This document shows, piece after piece, positions 14,733-21,976 of a DNA stretch of 64,000 bases. Within the stretch, counting starts at the first letter, position 1; each line of letters starts with the position of its first letter. The DNA is from an uncultured Lachnospiraceae bacterium. Lineage in GTDB: Bacteria > Bacillota > Clostridia > Lachnospirales > Lachnospiraceae. Below the pieces are notes generated by a model that worked only from the letters and a program-made list of their open reading frames with translations, ran no database searches and was not told where the DNA came from. The stretch is from positions 1 to 64,000 of the forward strand of contig CADBFP010000004.1 in NCBI GenBank assembly GCA_902793995.1, written 5' to 3'. Position numbers and translations under genes: made by a program.

Positions 14733-16519
14733 AGGGGAGCCGTCGTAAGCACAAAAAAAGGTTGAACAGGATGAAAACACTGGTTAAGAAGCAGTTTGCC
14801 AAGTCGACAAAGGGCATTCGTCCCAAATTGCCTAAGAAGTCAACCGAAGAGGCTTGTCCTAAGAACCACAGCATTAGCTTTTCGTCGGATGTGCTGGATG
14901 CGTTCCGGAATCACGTGGGTAAGCTTCGCCCCGAAACAGGGGGGCTGCTGGGCTCCACAAAAGACAAGAAGGTGATAGACAAGGAGTACTTTGACAAGAA
15001 CTCCAACAATACCGGCGGATCCTTTTACTATGATGTAGAATCCATGTCGAAGGTTTACAGAGACTGGAAGGCCAAGGGATACATCACCAATGGCATATTC
15101 CATTCGCATCCTATGGGGGCAATAAGGCCTTCATACCATGATGTCTCCACTGCCTTGCTCCACATCGAGTTCTTCGGGATCGACTACTTTTATCTGCCGA
15201 TTATACAGCCTCGGTGGAATGGCGAGTATAAGCTCTTCTTCTATGTGGTCCGCCTGAAGGGAGACGAACTGGAAGTGACCCTTGAATATGTCCTTAAGGC
15301 CCTTCAGGAGGGGTATGAATATGTGCCTTATCCGGAGTGGAGCTTGTCTTATTCGATCAAGGAACTGCGGGAGTACCGTGAACATATTGATCGGCATGAA
15401 GAACAAGAAGGCGCACAGGAGCACAAGGACATGGATGATCGCAAGGACATGGAGGAATGTAAGGATACGGATGTGAGCAAGGATACGGAGGTAAGCAAGA
15501 TGCCGATAAAGAAGGATTATTTTGAGAAGGTCCGGGGGCTTTATCCGGAGCATGTTCTTGAGAAGGTAATCGTCTGTGTGGGGACGGGCGGGGCCAGAAG
15601 CTTTCTTGAGAACATGGCCAGGAGCGGTTTCAAAAACTTTGTTCTCATTGATGCAGATGTTGTCAGTCCCTCTAATATTGCCACGCAGGGGGTTTATATC
15701 AGCGAGATGGGCAAGAAGAAGGTGGCGGTATTGCGTGACCGCATTCTTGACATCAACCCCGATGCAGAAGTCGTCTGTGTTGACCGTTTCCTGGATGACG
15801 AGATGAGCGATGAAGAGTTCCTCTCCTTCCTGAACGGATTTGGCCCAAAAAAGCCGAAGGACTACTTGATTCTTGGCTGCACAGATAACTTTGAGGCTCA
15901 AAAGAGGAGTTCCCTTTTAGCCTTGAAATACGGGATGCCCTACCTGGCGGCTATGATGTATGAGGCCGGTGCGGCAGCGGAGCTGATCTTCATCTATCCG
16001 GGAGTAACCGAGAGCTGTCCCCGGTGTCTTCTGAGGGATAGGTTCGAGAAGTACGAGAATGGCTTCGTTAATGATGTGGATTCCTCCTCCTGCACGATCT
16101 TTGCTACGGAACGCATGAATGCTCTCAAAGGTTATATCGCACTGATGCTGCTTATGTATCAGGAAGCCCCGGGAAGCATTTTCAGCAGCATGTTGGATGA
16201 GGTGAAGAACAGGAACTTCGTTGAAATTCGGCTCCATCCGTATTTGAAAGATACCAAGCTTGGGATTGGCTTGTTCGATCGGGTCTTTGAAAGCGCATCC
16301 CGTTATACGTTTATGGATGAAACCATATGGATTCCGCAGCACCCGGATAGTCCGAAGTACGGAGAAAAGGCATGCAGGTTGTGTGGCGGATCTGGTGATT
16401 TGAGGGACTTGTCGAATAAGTGGGAGCACACCGACACCAGAACCATCAGGTTTGATGAGTCGGAATCCAATGAAGGTGAGGCGGATAAAATGCCGAAAGA
16501 GGAGGTGCATCATGATTGA
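14729..16519 (+). CDS. Fusion of JAB/MPN metallopeptidase and ThiF/E1-like adenylating enzyme
   Basis: The 596-residue protein has a very basic N-terminus (1-40), a JAB domain (about 48-180), a charged Asp/Lys linker with imperfect K-D-x-D/E repeats (about 230-262), and an E1/ThiF domain (about 275-500). The JAMM signature is complete: E in R-P-E-T-G-G, H-S-H-P near 124, then six residues and S-x-x-D. The E1 part has V-G-T-G-G-A-R near 284, D-A-D-V-V-S-P-S-N near 308, G-K-K-K-V, and C-T-D-N near 384; the usual Arg of S-N-L-x-R-Q is Thr here. CPRC (about 430) and CRLC (about 549) probably bind zinc. JAB removes residues after Gly-Gly and E1 adenylates the new tail. The likely substrate is the repeat peptide of the same operon (inference). 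Confidence 0.9.
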   Translation: MKGSRRKHKKRLNRMKTLVKKQFAKSTKGIRPKLPKKSTEEACPKNHSISFSSDVLDAFRNHVGKLRPETGGLLGSTKDKKVIDKEYFDKNSNNTGGSFYYDVESMSKVYRDWKAKGYITNGIFHSHPMGAIRPSYHDVSTALLHIEFFGIDYFYLPIIQPRWNGEYKLFFYVVRLKGDELEVTLEYVLKALQEGYEYVPYPEWSLSYSIKELREYREHIDRHEEQEGAQEHKDMDDRKDMEECKDTDVSKDTEVSKMPIKKDYFEKVRGLYPEHVLEKVIVCVGTGGARSFLENMARSGFKNFVLIDADVVSPSNIATQGVYISEMGKKKVAVLRDRILDINPDAEVVCVDRFLDDEMSDEEFLSFLNGFGPKKPKDYLILGCTDNFEAQKRSSLLALKYGMPYLAAMMYEAGAAAELIFIYPGVTESCPRCLLRDRFEKYENGFVNDVDSSSCTIFATERMNALKGYIALMLLMYQEAPGSIFSSMLDEVKNRNFVEIRLHPYLKDTKLGIGLFDRVFESASRYTFMDETIWIPQHPDSPKYGEKACRLCGGSGDLRDLSNKWEHTDTRTIRFDESESNEGEADKMPKEEVHHD

Positions 16520-16811
16520 TTTTGTAAGAGGGACAGATCAGCAGTATGAGGATCTGAAGGCAATGCTGGAGGATAACCTGTGCCATGTGTTCAAGAACTG
16601 CATGCTTCCGCCCGGTTGCAGTAGAACGAGCGGGCGCATTGGGTTCGAAAAGGAGGGAGATACGTATGCCCTGTTTATTGATAAGGGCATTACGTGCTCC
16701 AACAGGAGGGCATCGTCCCTGTTTAGGGACTGGATAGCAGAAGGGACGTTAAGGTTCTTGGACTACACCGACATGAAGGAGTTTTTGCGCAGCCTGAACT
16801 GTCTGTACTAG
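16512..16811 (+). CDS. Stand-alone copy of the AAA+ N-terminal domain (99 aa)
   Basis: The start at 16512 is chosen from GAGGAGGTG just upstream and from alignment with the AAA+ protein; it overlaps the E1 stop by 8 bases. The product aligns along its full length with residues 1-100 of the 13416-14732 protein: F-V-R/Y-G-T, L-P-P/A-G, Y-x-L-F/Y-I-D-x-G-I-T/S-C-S, G-x-L-x-F, and F-L/F-x-S-L. It lacks the ATPase. It may be an adaptor that competes with or recruits the AAA+ protein, or it may bind the same substrate. The family is unknown to me. Confidence 0.8.
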   Translation: MIDFVRGTDQQYEDLKAMLEDNLCHVFKNCMLPPGCSRTSGRIGFEKEGDTYALFIDKGITCSNRRASSLFRDWIAEGTLRFLDYTDMKEFLRSLNCLY

Positions 16812-16821
16812 GAGGTCAGAG

Positions 16822-17400
16822 ATGAACGGGATTACGATTATTTTGCTTCTGGCAGTGGGACTTGGCTACTTCTTCTACCAGAAGTATCGGGGACTGCTGA
16901 ATGGAGACGGTGATTCAAACATGGGCATTGGGAGGGCCATAAGGAGAAAAATGGAGAACAGGGTATCAAACACAAGACAACAGCAATCATCCCCGACGCC
17001 GTATCAGGCGGGGGCTTTAAATCGGGAGCCGGCCCGATATGTTCCGCCTGCTTCTGCTACCAATCGCCCGGGTAGGCCATTGGTTCCCGCATCCAGGGAG
17101 AATATCACTGAAATGGGCCCCATGATCTACTTCGCAAACAATCGGCATGGCAGCTCGGATAAGGAGTATAGGTTTAATTACAAAAAGGTCGGAGACAGCT
17201 GGAGAGCATATATTATTCGGACTCCGGGCTGGCGCGGGCGTGATTCGGGCCTGGCAATAACCCATCGGTTACATGATACGCAAGGGCATTATGTCTGCTG
17301 GGACAGGCCCGTGAACACATTGAAGGATATGCAAACCATATCGCGTATTTGGGCTGATTCAATACAGGAGTACATTGCCACAGGAAAAAGGTTTGGCTAA
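16822..17400 (+). CDS. Membrane-anchored protein with conserved His/Cys C-terminal domain, possible E2-like
   Basis: This 192-residue protein has one N-terminal membrane helix (about 3-19), a disordered Arg/Pro/Ser linker (35-95) and a globular C-terminal domain (about 98-190). That domain contains T-H-R-L-H-D-T-Q-G-H-Y-V-C-W followed by a helix with R-I-W-A-D-S. An invariant-looking His before a Gly-x-x-x-Cys and a following amphipathic helix resemble the flap, active-site Cys and helix of E2 conjugating enzymes. Sequence similarity alone does not prove the fold. Its place directly after the JAB-E1 fusion makes an E2-like role attractive. AGGAGGT precedes the ATG. Confidence 0.7.
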   Translation: MNGITIILLLAVGLGYFFYQKYRGLLNGDGDSNMGIGRAIRRKMENRVSNTRQQQSSPTPYQAGALNREPARYVPPASATNRPGRPLVPASRENITEMGPMIYFANNRHGSSDKEYRFNYKKVGDSWRAYIIRTPGWRGRDSGLAITHRLHDTQGHYVCWDRPVNTLKDMQTISRIWADSIQEYIATGKRFG

Positions 17401-17418
17401 AACCGAGGAGGAGACGGC

Positions 17419-18093
17419 ATGAACACCATTATGTTGAGTATCGTTAATAAGGCGGAAATCGTTCAGATTGTTACTTCGCTCCTGGTAATTCTTCTTAGCT
17501 TTCCCGTGCATGAATGCGCCCATGCCTGGGTGGCATACAAGCTGGGCGATTATACGGGGAAAAATAGCGGAAGGATAACCCTTAACCCCAAGGTGCATAT
17601 TGAACTATGGGGAGCATTAATGCTGTTCGTGATGGGTGTGGGATATGCAAAGCCTGTACCTGTAAACCAAAGCAATCTCCGAAGACCCAAAAGGGATTTC
17701 GCGATTATTTCACTGGCAGGTCCTTTATCAAACCTGATCCTCGCTTTGCTGCTGCTTTTGGTGGCGAAGGCCATCGAGGGTATCGCTGGTACAGGCGCAG
17801 CCGATACGGAGATACTGAGCTTTATTCTTGCATGCCTGAGAGATGCATCCTATGTCAATGTGTGTTTGGCGGTTTTTAATATGCTTCCGATACCACCGCT
17901 AGACGGGTTTAGCATTCTGATAGCAATAGTTCCTGATCGCTTCTATTCCCGGCTTATGGGACTAAAGAGGAATGCGGTGTATGCATTGCTAGGGTTGTTT
18001 CTGGTGTTCAACCTTGTTGGAACCTCTCCAATCACAAGCATAGCCCAGAAGGTGTTTTATGTGGCCGAAGGCATTCTTGACAAGGTGATATAG
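17419..18093 (+). CDS. Site-2 protease family (M50) integral membrane peptidase
   Basis: The 224-residue protein has the zinc-binding H-E-C-A-H motif at about residue 29, inside its first membrane helix, and the second metal motif P-P-L-D-G near 160, in a later helix; both are standard for short YwhC-like M50 peptidases. About five to six membrane segments are visible. These enzymes cut peptides within the membrane. It is 18 bases after the membrane-anchored possible E2-like gene, whose single N-terminal helix is a plausible substrate (inference). GAGGAGGAG precedes the ATG at 17419. Confidence 0.88.
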   Translation: MNTIMLSIVNKAEIVQIVTSLLVILLSFPVHECAHAWVAYKLGDYTGKNSGRITLNPKVHIELWGALMLFVMGVGYAKPVPVNQSNLRRPKRDFAIISLAGPLSNLILALLLLLVAKAIEGIAGTGAADTEILSFILACLRDASYVNVCLAVFNMLPIPPLDGFSILIAIVPDRFYSRLMGLKRNAVYALLGLFLVFNLVGTSPITSIAQKVFYVAEGILDKVI

Positions 18094-18108
18094 CGAGGGG
18101 AGGGAAAA

Positions 18109-18399
18109 ATGAATTCATTAAGAATCATGTTAAAGCATATGGGATATTATATCGCTGTTTCAATACTGATTTCCACTATGTGCAGAACCGGACTTGGTAA
18201 GTCGATATCTGCTCTTTGTGGTGGAGCCATATTTGTATCAATGTTCGCTTCTATATACAGCATGCTGATTGGCGGGAATTCGGGAGCGGTTGCCCAGAAG
18301 GTATCCACATGGTGTCTCCGTGGGACAGTGATTACCACAGGGGTGCTTATAATATCCGAAATTGGCATAGATAAGATTGTAAAGGCCTTTGCGGGATGA
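18109..18399 (+). CDS. Small integral membrane protein (96 aa)
   Basis: The product has three hydrophobic segments (about 10-27, 33-52 and 70-92), with few charged residues between them. It carries Cys residues in M-C-R-T-G and in W-C-L-R. I do not recognise the family. GGGGAGGG precedes the ATG, and the gene follows the M50 peptidase by 15 bases. It could be a membrane partner of the peptidase. Confidence 0.65.
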   Translation: MNSLRIMLKHMGYYIAVSILISTMCRTGLGKSISALCGGAIFVSMFASIYSMLIGGNSGAVAQKVSTWCLRGTVITTGVLIISEIGIDKIVKAFAG

Positions 18400-18418
18400 T
18401 GAAGGCGGGGCTACAGCA

Positions 18419-18556
18419 ATGGGCTGTAAAAAAGATGGTAAAGGCAAAACATCGCAGTTTATTTTCTTCGGAACCGATATTGCAGGGTTGTATAATCGGT
18501 TTAGATCAAGGGTAACTGCAAACAACGGAAAGGAAGTGATACCTGGAATAAGATGA
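18419..18556 (+). CDS. Possible small protein (45 aa)
   Basis: An ATG at 18419 opens a 45-codon frame ending at TGA 18556. The product begins M-G-C-K-K-D-G-K-G-K and continues F-I-F-F-G-T-D-I-A-G-L-Y-N-R-F. AAGGCGGGG about 9 bases upstream could serve as ribosome binding site. The mixed composition and fit in the gap between two genes of the operon favour a real gene, but no homology is recognised. Confidence 0.4.
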   Translation: MGCKKDGKGKTSQFIFFGTDIAGLYNRFRSRVTANNGKEVIPGIR

Positions 18557-18615
18557 CACGGTAAATGCATGAGGAACAGATAGCACACAGTCCAACTCGA
18601 AAAAGGAGAAAAAGC

Positions 18616-18756
18616 ATGGAAATTCGTGGGACAAAACACAAGCAGAACGCAACAGATTATTCTCAGAGCTGCAAGAAATGCAGAAGGCTCTTCTACTTCA
18701 GCAGGGATTGCCATGGTAAGACCGTCGTCTGCCCCCATTGTGGCGCACGACATTAA
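18616..18756 (+). CDS. Tiny zinc-ribbon protein (46 aa)
   Basis: The product has one zinc ribbon: C-K-K-C in the middle and C-P-H-C near the end, separated by 18 residues. AAAAGGAG lies upstream of the ATG at 18616. It could be a stand-alone nucleic-acid- or protein-binding ribbon, or a rubredoxin-like metal site. A second tiny zinc ribbon follows 22 bases downstream. Confidence 0.65.
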   Translation: MEIRGTKHKQNATDYSQSCKKCRRLFYFSRDCHGKTVVCPHCGARH

Positions 18757-18778
18757 TTGAATGAGAAAGGAGTTCAAG

Positions 18779-18913
18779 ATGAAAAAACTCGTATTACGCA
18801 AACGCATTCCGAGAGCCTTTTACCGTTACAGCAAGCGCTGTCCTTACTGCGGATACTCCGGAGGGGGCTGGCCGGACAGCGGCGAGTGTCCCGGCTGTGG
18901 TGAAACAAGCTAG
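18779..18913 (+). CDS. Second tiny zinc-ribbon protein (44 aa)
   Basis: This short frame encodes a basic N-terminus (M-K-K-L-V-L-R-K-R) and one zinc ribbon, C-P-Y-C-G-Y then C-P-G-C-G. AAAGGAG is 7 bases before the ATG. The knuckles are spaced as in rubrerythrin-type and ribosomal zinc ribbons. The sequence is unlike the ribbon encoded just upstream except for the cysteine pattern. The 182 bases after it hold no credible gene. Confidence 0.65.
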   Translation: MKKLVLRKRIPRAFYRYSKRCPYCGYSGGGWPDSGECPGCGETS

Positions 18914-19095
18914 GCACAGAGCTGGCTTCCTGTAAACAGTAAGTCGATTAACAAGCTGATCTAGTAGCGATTGGCATGTAGATTTCATGGGCTATGCAAA
19001 CTAGCTCTGGAATCCCCAAAGAAGGGAGAGAGACAGGGGCATGAGTGAAATCAGGCCCCTAGCAGATTAAGAATAAATGATCAGGAGGACGGCCA

Positions 19096-19881
19096 ATGAG
19101 CAAATACAAAAGAACCCATAAGAACAGCTTCTGGAAAGGTGTGCCGGACGAGCTCCGCTTCATGTGTCTGGCGGAGGTTCGCGGAACCGGACATTACTGC
19201 ACGGAACCGATACTCAGGTTTCTGTCTGACCATATGTACGATTGTGATTCCTTTATCTTTGGGGCAACGCCCTATGATGTCATTCGCTGGATTGATATAG
19301 CGGTGGAGATGTGCCTGTTTCCGCTGGAATGGCATGAGGACGACTGGATCAAACACAAAAAGGTTATTCGCATGGTGCTGGAACGATTTGAGGAACTGTT
19401 ACAGCGAGTCGCACCGGTAGACTATAAGGAAGGCTACAGAACCTCGTATAACAGCCGTCATAGTATCAGTATTGTTGAATATGCCCAAAAACTGAATGTC
19501 TACTTCAGCGTGCTGTACATGTATACGGAGGAATGGGAAAAGCTCCAGGAAAGGCTGGATCAGCTTCTCGTAAACACCGAGAACAATGTTCGTCATATGC
19601 TCTCATTCGAGAAAGAAGAGGAATACTCCTCTGTGGATGACTGGGCAGAATTCCATTACATCGGTACAGATGTGTGGGAACCCTTAAACTGGCTCTACAG
19701 AGAATCCATCCCTTTCGGCAATGCCAGAAAGCTGTTTGCAAAGACATATGAAGCATATGTGGCTTTTCTGGAGGATCTGGAAAGGAGGGGGCAGCCCTCC
19801 AACGCATGTTCTCACATTCGTGCGAGGGCAGCGGAGCGACTTGGTGTTATCCGTAACAGGCTGATTGGTGAATATGTTTGA
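19096..19881 (+). CDS. Hypothetical protein (261 aa)
   Basis: I do not recognise a family. The protein is soluble, strongly helical, and rich in Trp, Tyr, Glu and Lys, with amphipathic stretches such as V-I-R-M-V-L-E-R-F-E-E-L-L. Two cysteines and two His near the N-terminus (R-G-T-G-H-Y-C-T) do not form a clear metal site. AGGAGGAC precedes the ATG. It is part of the same rightward gene run as the zinc ribbons and the small protein at 19901, whose start lies 19 bases after its stop. Confidence 0.6.
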   Translation: MSKYKRTHKNSFWKGVPDELRFMCLAEVRGTGHYCTEPILRFLSDHMYDCDSFIFGATPYDVIRWIDIAVEMCLFPLEWHEDDWIKHKKVIRMVLERFEELLQRVAPVDYKEGYRTSYNSRHSISIVEYAQKLNVYFSVLYMYTEEWEKLQERLDQLLVNTENNVRHMLSFEKEEEYSSVDDWAEFHYIGTDVWEPLNWLYRESIPFGNARKLFAKTYEAYVAFLEDLERRGQPSNACSHIRARAAERLGVIRNRLIGEYV

Positions 19882-19900
19882 CAGAAAGAAGGTGAATAGC

Positions 19901-20149
19901 ATGACTAATATGTACAAATGTGTTGAAGAAACCAAAACACCTGATGAATTTTTCGATTACTGCCAGGTTCAGGATGTTCGTACACATCTGGCCAGGCTTG
20001 GGCATTGTTTTAATCAGGTTCAAGAAAACTTCTGTCAGGTTATTGAAAACGGGGATGATAATGTGATTGGAGAAGCGGTTTCGAATTGGCTTGATGCGAT
20101 CAAAAAAGAAGTGGCAACCCTTAATGAGATTTACGGGGACGGGTTTTGA
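19901..20149 (+). CDS. Hypothetical small acidic protein (82 aa)
   Basis: The start at 19901 is preferred because AAGGTG lies just upstream, and because an earlier in-frame codon would overlap the previous gene. The protein is acidic, helical and has two Cys residues near H-C-F-N-Q-V-Q-E-N-F-C. No family is recognised. Its position suggests an accessory role in the same operon. Confidence 0.6.
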   Translation: MTNMYKCVEETKTPDEFFDYCQVQDVRTHLARLGHCFNQVQENFCQVIENGDDNVIGEAVSNWLDAIKKEVATLNEIYGDGF

Positions 20150-20195
20150 TATGCCTTACGCTAATGCCTGCCTATGTAGCTGAAAGGGGGAGAAA

Positions 20196-21173
20196 GTGAA
20201 ATATCCACGCAGAAGTCCATATCTGGTCTTTAGTAGGGTTGCCAGGGATGAATACAGAGTGAAGAACTACCTACATTCGGAGACTTACCGCACGGATCAT
20301 ATGACCGCCACATTCCTGCGGCAATTAAACGGAAAGCGGAATCCCTATGATTTGCTCCCGGAATGCAGCGAGGGTTATGTGCGGCAGCTTATCAAAGATC
20401 TGGAAAAATGCAATCTGCTTGCCCCGGCCAAAAAGGAGCCCATGAGTATCGGAAAAGGATGTTGGTTATTTCCGCTCATCTACTGCTATCCCGGAAAGGC
20501 GCAAAGGCGGCTTGCGAAAATCTGGAACTGTATCCTGATGCTCATGTTTGTTCCGCTGCTGATGCAGGGGATATTCATCCGCAATGGGATGATGCATCTG
20601 TTGCATGTGCAGAGTAAAGGCGAGATATACGCAGGCATGCTAATCGGTGTCGGGGTGGGTATGCTGCTGCATGAGCTTTCCCACACCTGTGCCACCTTGG
20701 CGTACGGAGGGCATTTGTTTGAAATTGGAGTCGGGATACGATTCCTGATGCCCCTGGGATATGTCCTGCTGGACGATTCTCGTATAAAAAGCAAGCTCCG
20801 CAGGATCCAGATCAATGCTGCCGGGATAGAGATGAATCTGCTGCTGTACGGTGTTTTTATGTGCCTGATTCCTACTGGTTTTATCAGTCCCTTTGTCATG
20901 TATCTGGCGGCTGTGGAAAATCTGGTCCTGGCCCTCCTAAACCTGTTACCTCTTGATCTGTTTGACGGCATCAGGATCCTTTCAGTCATTTTGGGGAAGG
21001 AAGACATACTGGAACATGCCAAGACACTGATAAAGCGACGAAAGCATTACCGCAGGAATCCTGGGCGGACTGTAGCCGTCACAGCATCCTATGCCCTGTT
21101 GGGGTTCCAGATCGTCCTGCCCCTGATGATGGCCTATGAACTGTTTTGCCTTGTGAAACTTATCCTGGTATGA
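20196..21173 (+). CDS. M50 zinc metallopeptidase with PqqD-like N-terminal domain
   Basis: The 325-residue protein starts at GTG 20196, after GGGGGAG. Residues 1-78 resemble a small winged-helix PqqD/RRE-like domain: T-A-T-F-L-R-Q-L-N-G-K-R at the position usual for the D-x-x-G-x-x-I/V-W-x-x-L-D-G motif, then V-R-Q-L-I-K-D-L-E-K-C-N-L-L. After it come membrane segments with H-E-L-S-H near 158 and N-L-L-P-L-D-L-F-D-G near 246-255, the two zinc motifs of M50 peptidases. M50 peptidases with PqqD-like domains occur in peptide-modification clusters, which supports processing of a ribosomal peptide here. It is distinct from the shorter M50 protein at 17419. Confidence 0.8.
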   Translation: MKYPRRSPYLVFSRVARDEYRVKNYLHSETYRTDHMTATFLRQLNGKRNPYDLLPECSEGYVRQLIKDLEKCNLLAPAKKEPMSIGKGCWLFPLIYCYPGKAQRRLAKIWNCILMLMFVPLLMQGIFIRNGMMHLLHVQSKGEIYAGMLIGVGVGMLLHELSHTCATLAYGGHLFEIGVGIRFLMPLGYVLLDDSRIKSKLRRIQINAAGIEMNLLLYGVFMCLIPTGFISPFVMYLAAVENLVLALLNLLPLDLFDGIRILSVILGKEDILEHAKTLIKRRKHYRRNPGRTVAVTASYALLGFQIVLPLMMAYELFCLVKLILV

Positions 21174-21198
21174 AGCATGAGAAACGGAGGATATGACG

Positions 21199-21576
21199 AT
21201 GACGGTATGGAGAAAGTATAAGCCTCAAATAGTGACCTTGTTGTGGGAAGAGATGTATGTGCTGAGCTTGATTTACGTATTATGCCAGGATCTCCCTTTG
21301 GCAAATATGGTTAACGCAAAGGCACTTGTGGTTATTATGCTTCAAATGGCCTTTCTGTTGGCGAATCTGGTGGACTTGCTGACAGAAAGGCTCGCAGGCA
21401 AGCTTGGCAATAAATGGGCAATCTGGAGTTTCCAACTGATAGGGCTTGTGGCTGTGTTCTTCCTGTGCATGTATATTATCTCTCTCAAAGAGCCTGGAAG
21501 CCCAGTGTTGTTGGTACAGATGAGTCTCTTGATGACGGGAGTCCATCACGTAATAAGTATCTTTGGAAGTCGATAG
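21199..21576 (+). CDS. Small integral membrane protein (125 aa)
   Basis: Four hydrophobic segments are visible (about residues 11-27, 34-54, 70-92 and 98-116). There is no known motif. Of two adjacent ATG codons (21193 and 21199), the second is 8 bases from GGAGG and is preferred. It lies 20 bases after the PqqD-M50 gene and may be its membrane partner. The family is unknown. Confidence 0.6.
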   Translation: MTVWRKYKPQIVTLLWEEMYVLSLIYVLCQDLPLANMVNAKALVVIMLQMAFLLANLVDLLTERLAGKLGNKWAIWSFQLIGLVAVFFLCMYIISLKEPGSPVLLVQMSLLMTGVHHVISIFGSR

Positions 21577-21595
21577 AATTAAGGAGGAAGCGAAA

Positions 21596-21895
21596 ATGAG
21601 TCAGGCATACGAAAACTTAATGGAAAACACGGTTTGCGTAAAGGAACAGAATCTGAAACCGAAAATGGAAAGCAACAAAAAGAAGTGGATGGCATTCACC
21701 GAGAAGCTCCGCAAACTGATACGTGAATATCCGGATCTTCCGGTGGTAGTGGGGGCCGACAGTGAATCGCTGTTTGACGGAGATTGCAATTGCAGTATTT
21801 CCGATTGCTATGATGCTTTTTCCAACGAGCCTCTTGCCAGAATGATACTGATCCACAAAAGGGATTGGGTCAAGGGTGAGATGCCGGAGATTTAG
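21596..21895 (+). CDS. Hypothetical small protein (99 aa)
   Basis: AAGGAGG lies 7 bases upstream of the ATG at 21596. The product is basic in the first half, then has V-V-V-G-A-D-S-E and C-N-C-S-I-S-D-C. The cysteine cluster could bind a metal, but no family is recognised. It is the last gene of the rightward run that starts with the repeat peptide; the lipoprotein gene that follows after 81 bases is more A+T-rich and may be separate. Confidence 0.6.
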   Translation: MSQAYENLMENTVCVKEQNLKPKMESNKKKWMAFTEKLRKLIREYPDLPVVVGADSESLFDGDCNCSISDCYDAFSNEPLARMILIHKRDWVKGEMPEI

Positions 21896-21976
21896 TGGCA
21901 TAGTCCGGATGGATAGATTAACAGCTGCAAACTTTGATTTCATATTTGCTGTCTGCGTGTCGAAATGGAGGGACAT

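Noticed and set aside
18914..19095. Short ATG frames between the zinc ribbon and the 261-residue gene
   Set aside because: Only frames of fewer than 10 codons are present, and none has a convincing ribosome binding site.
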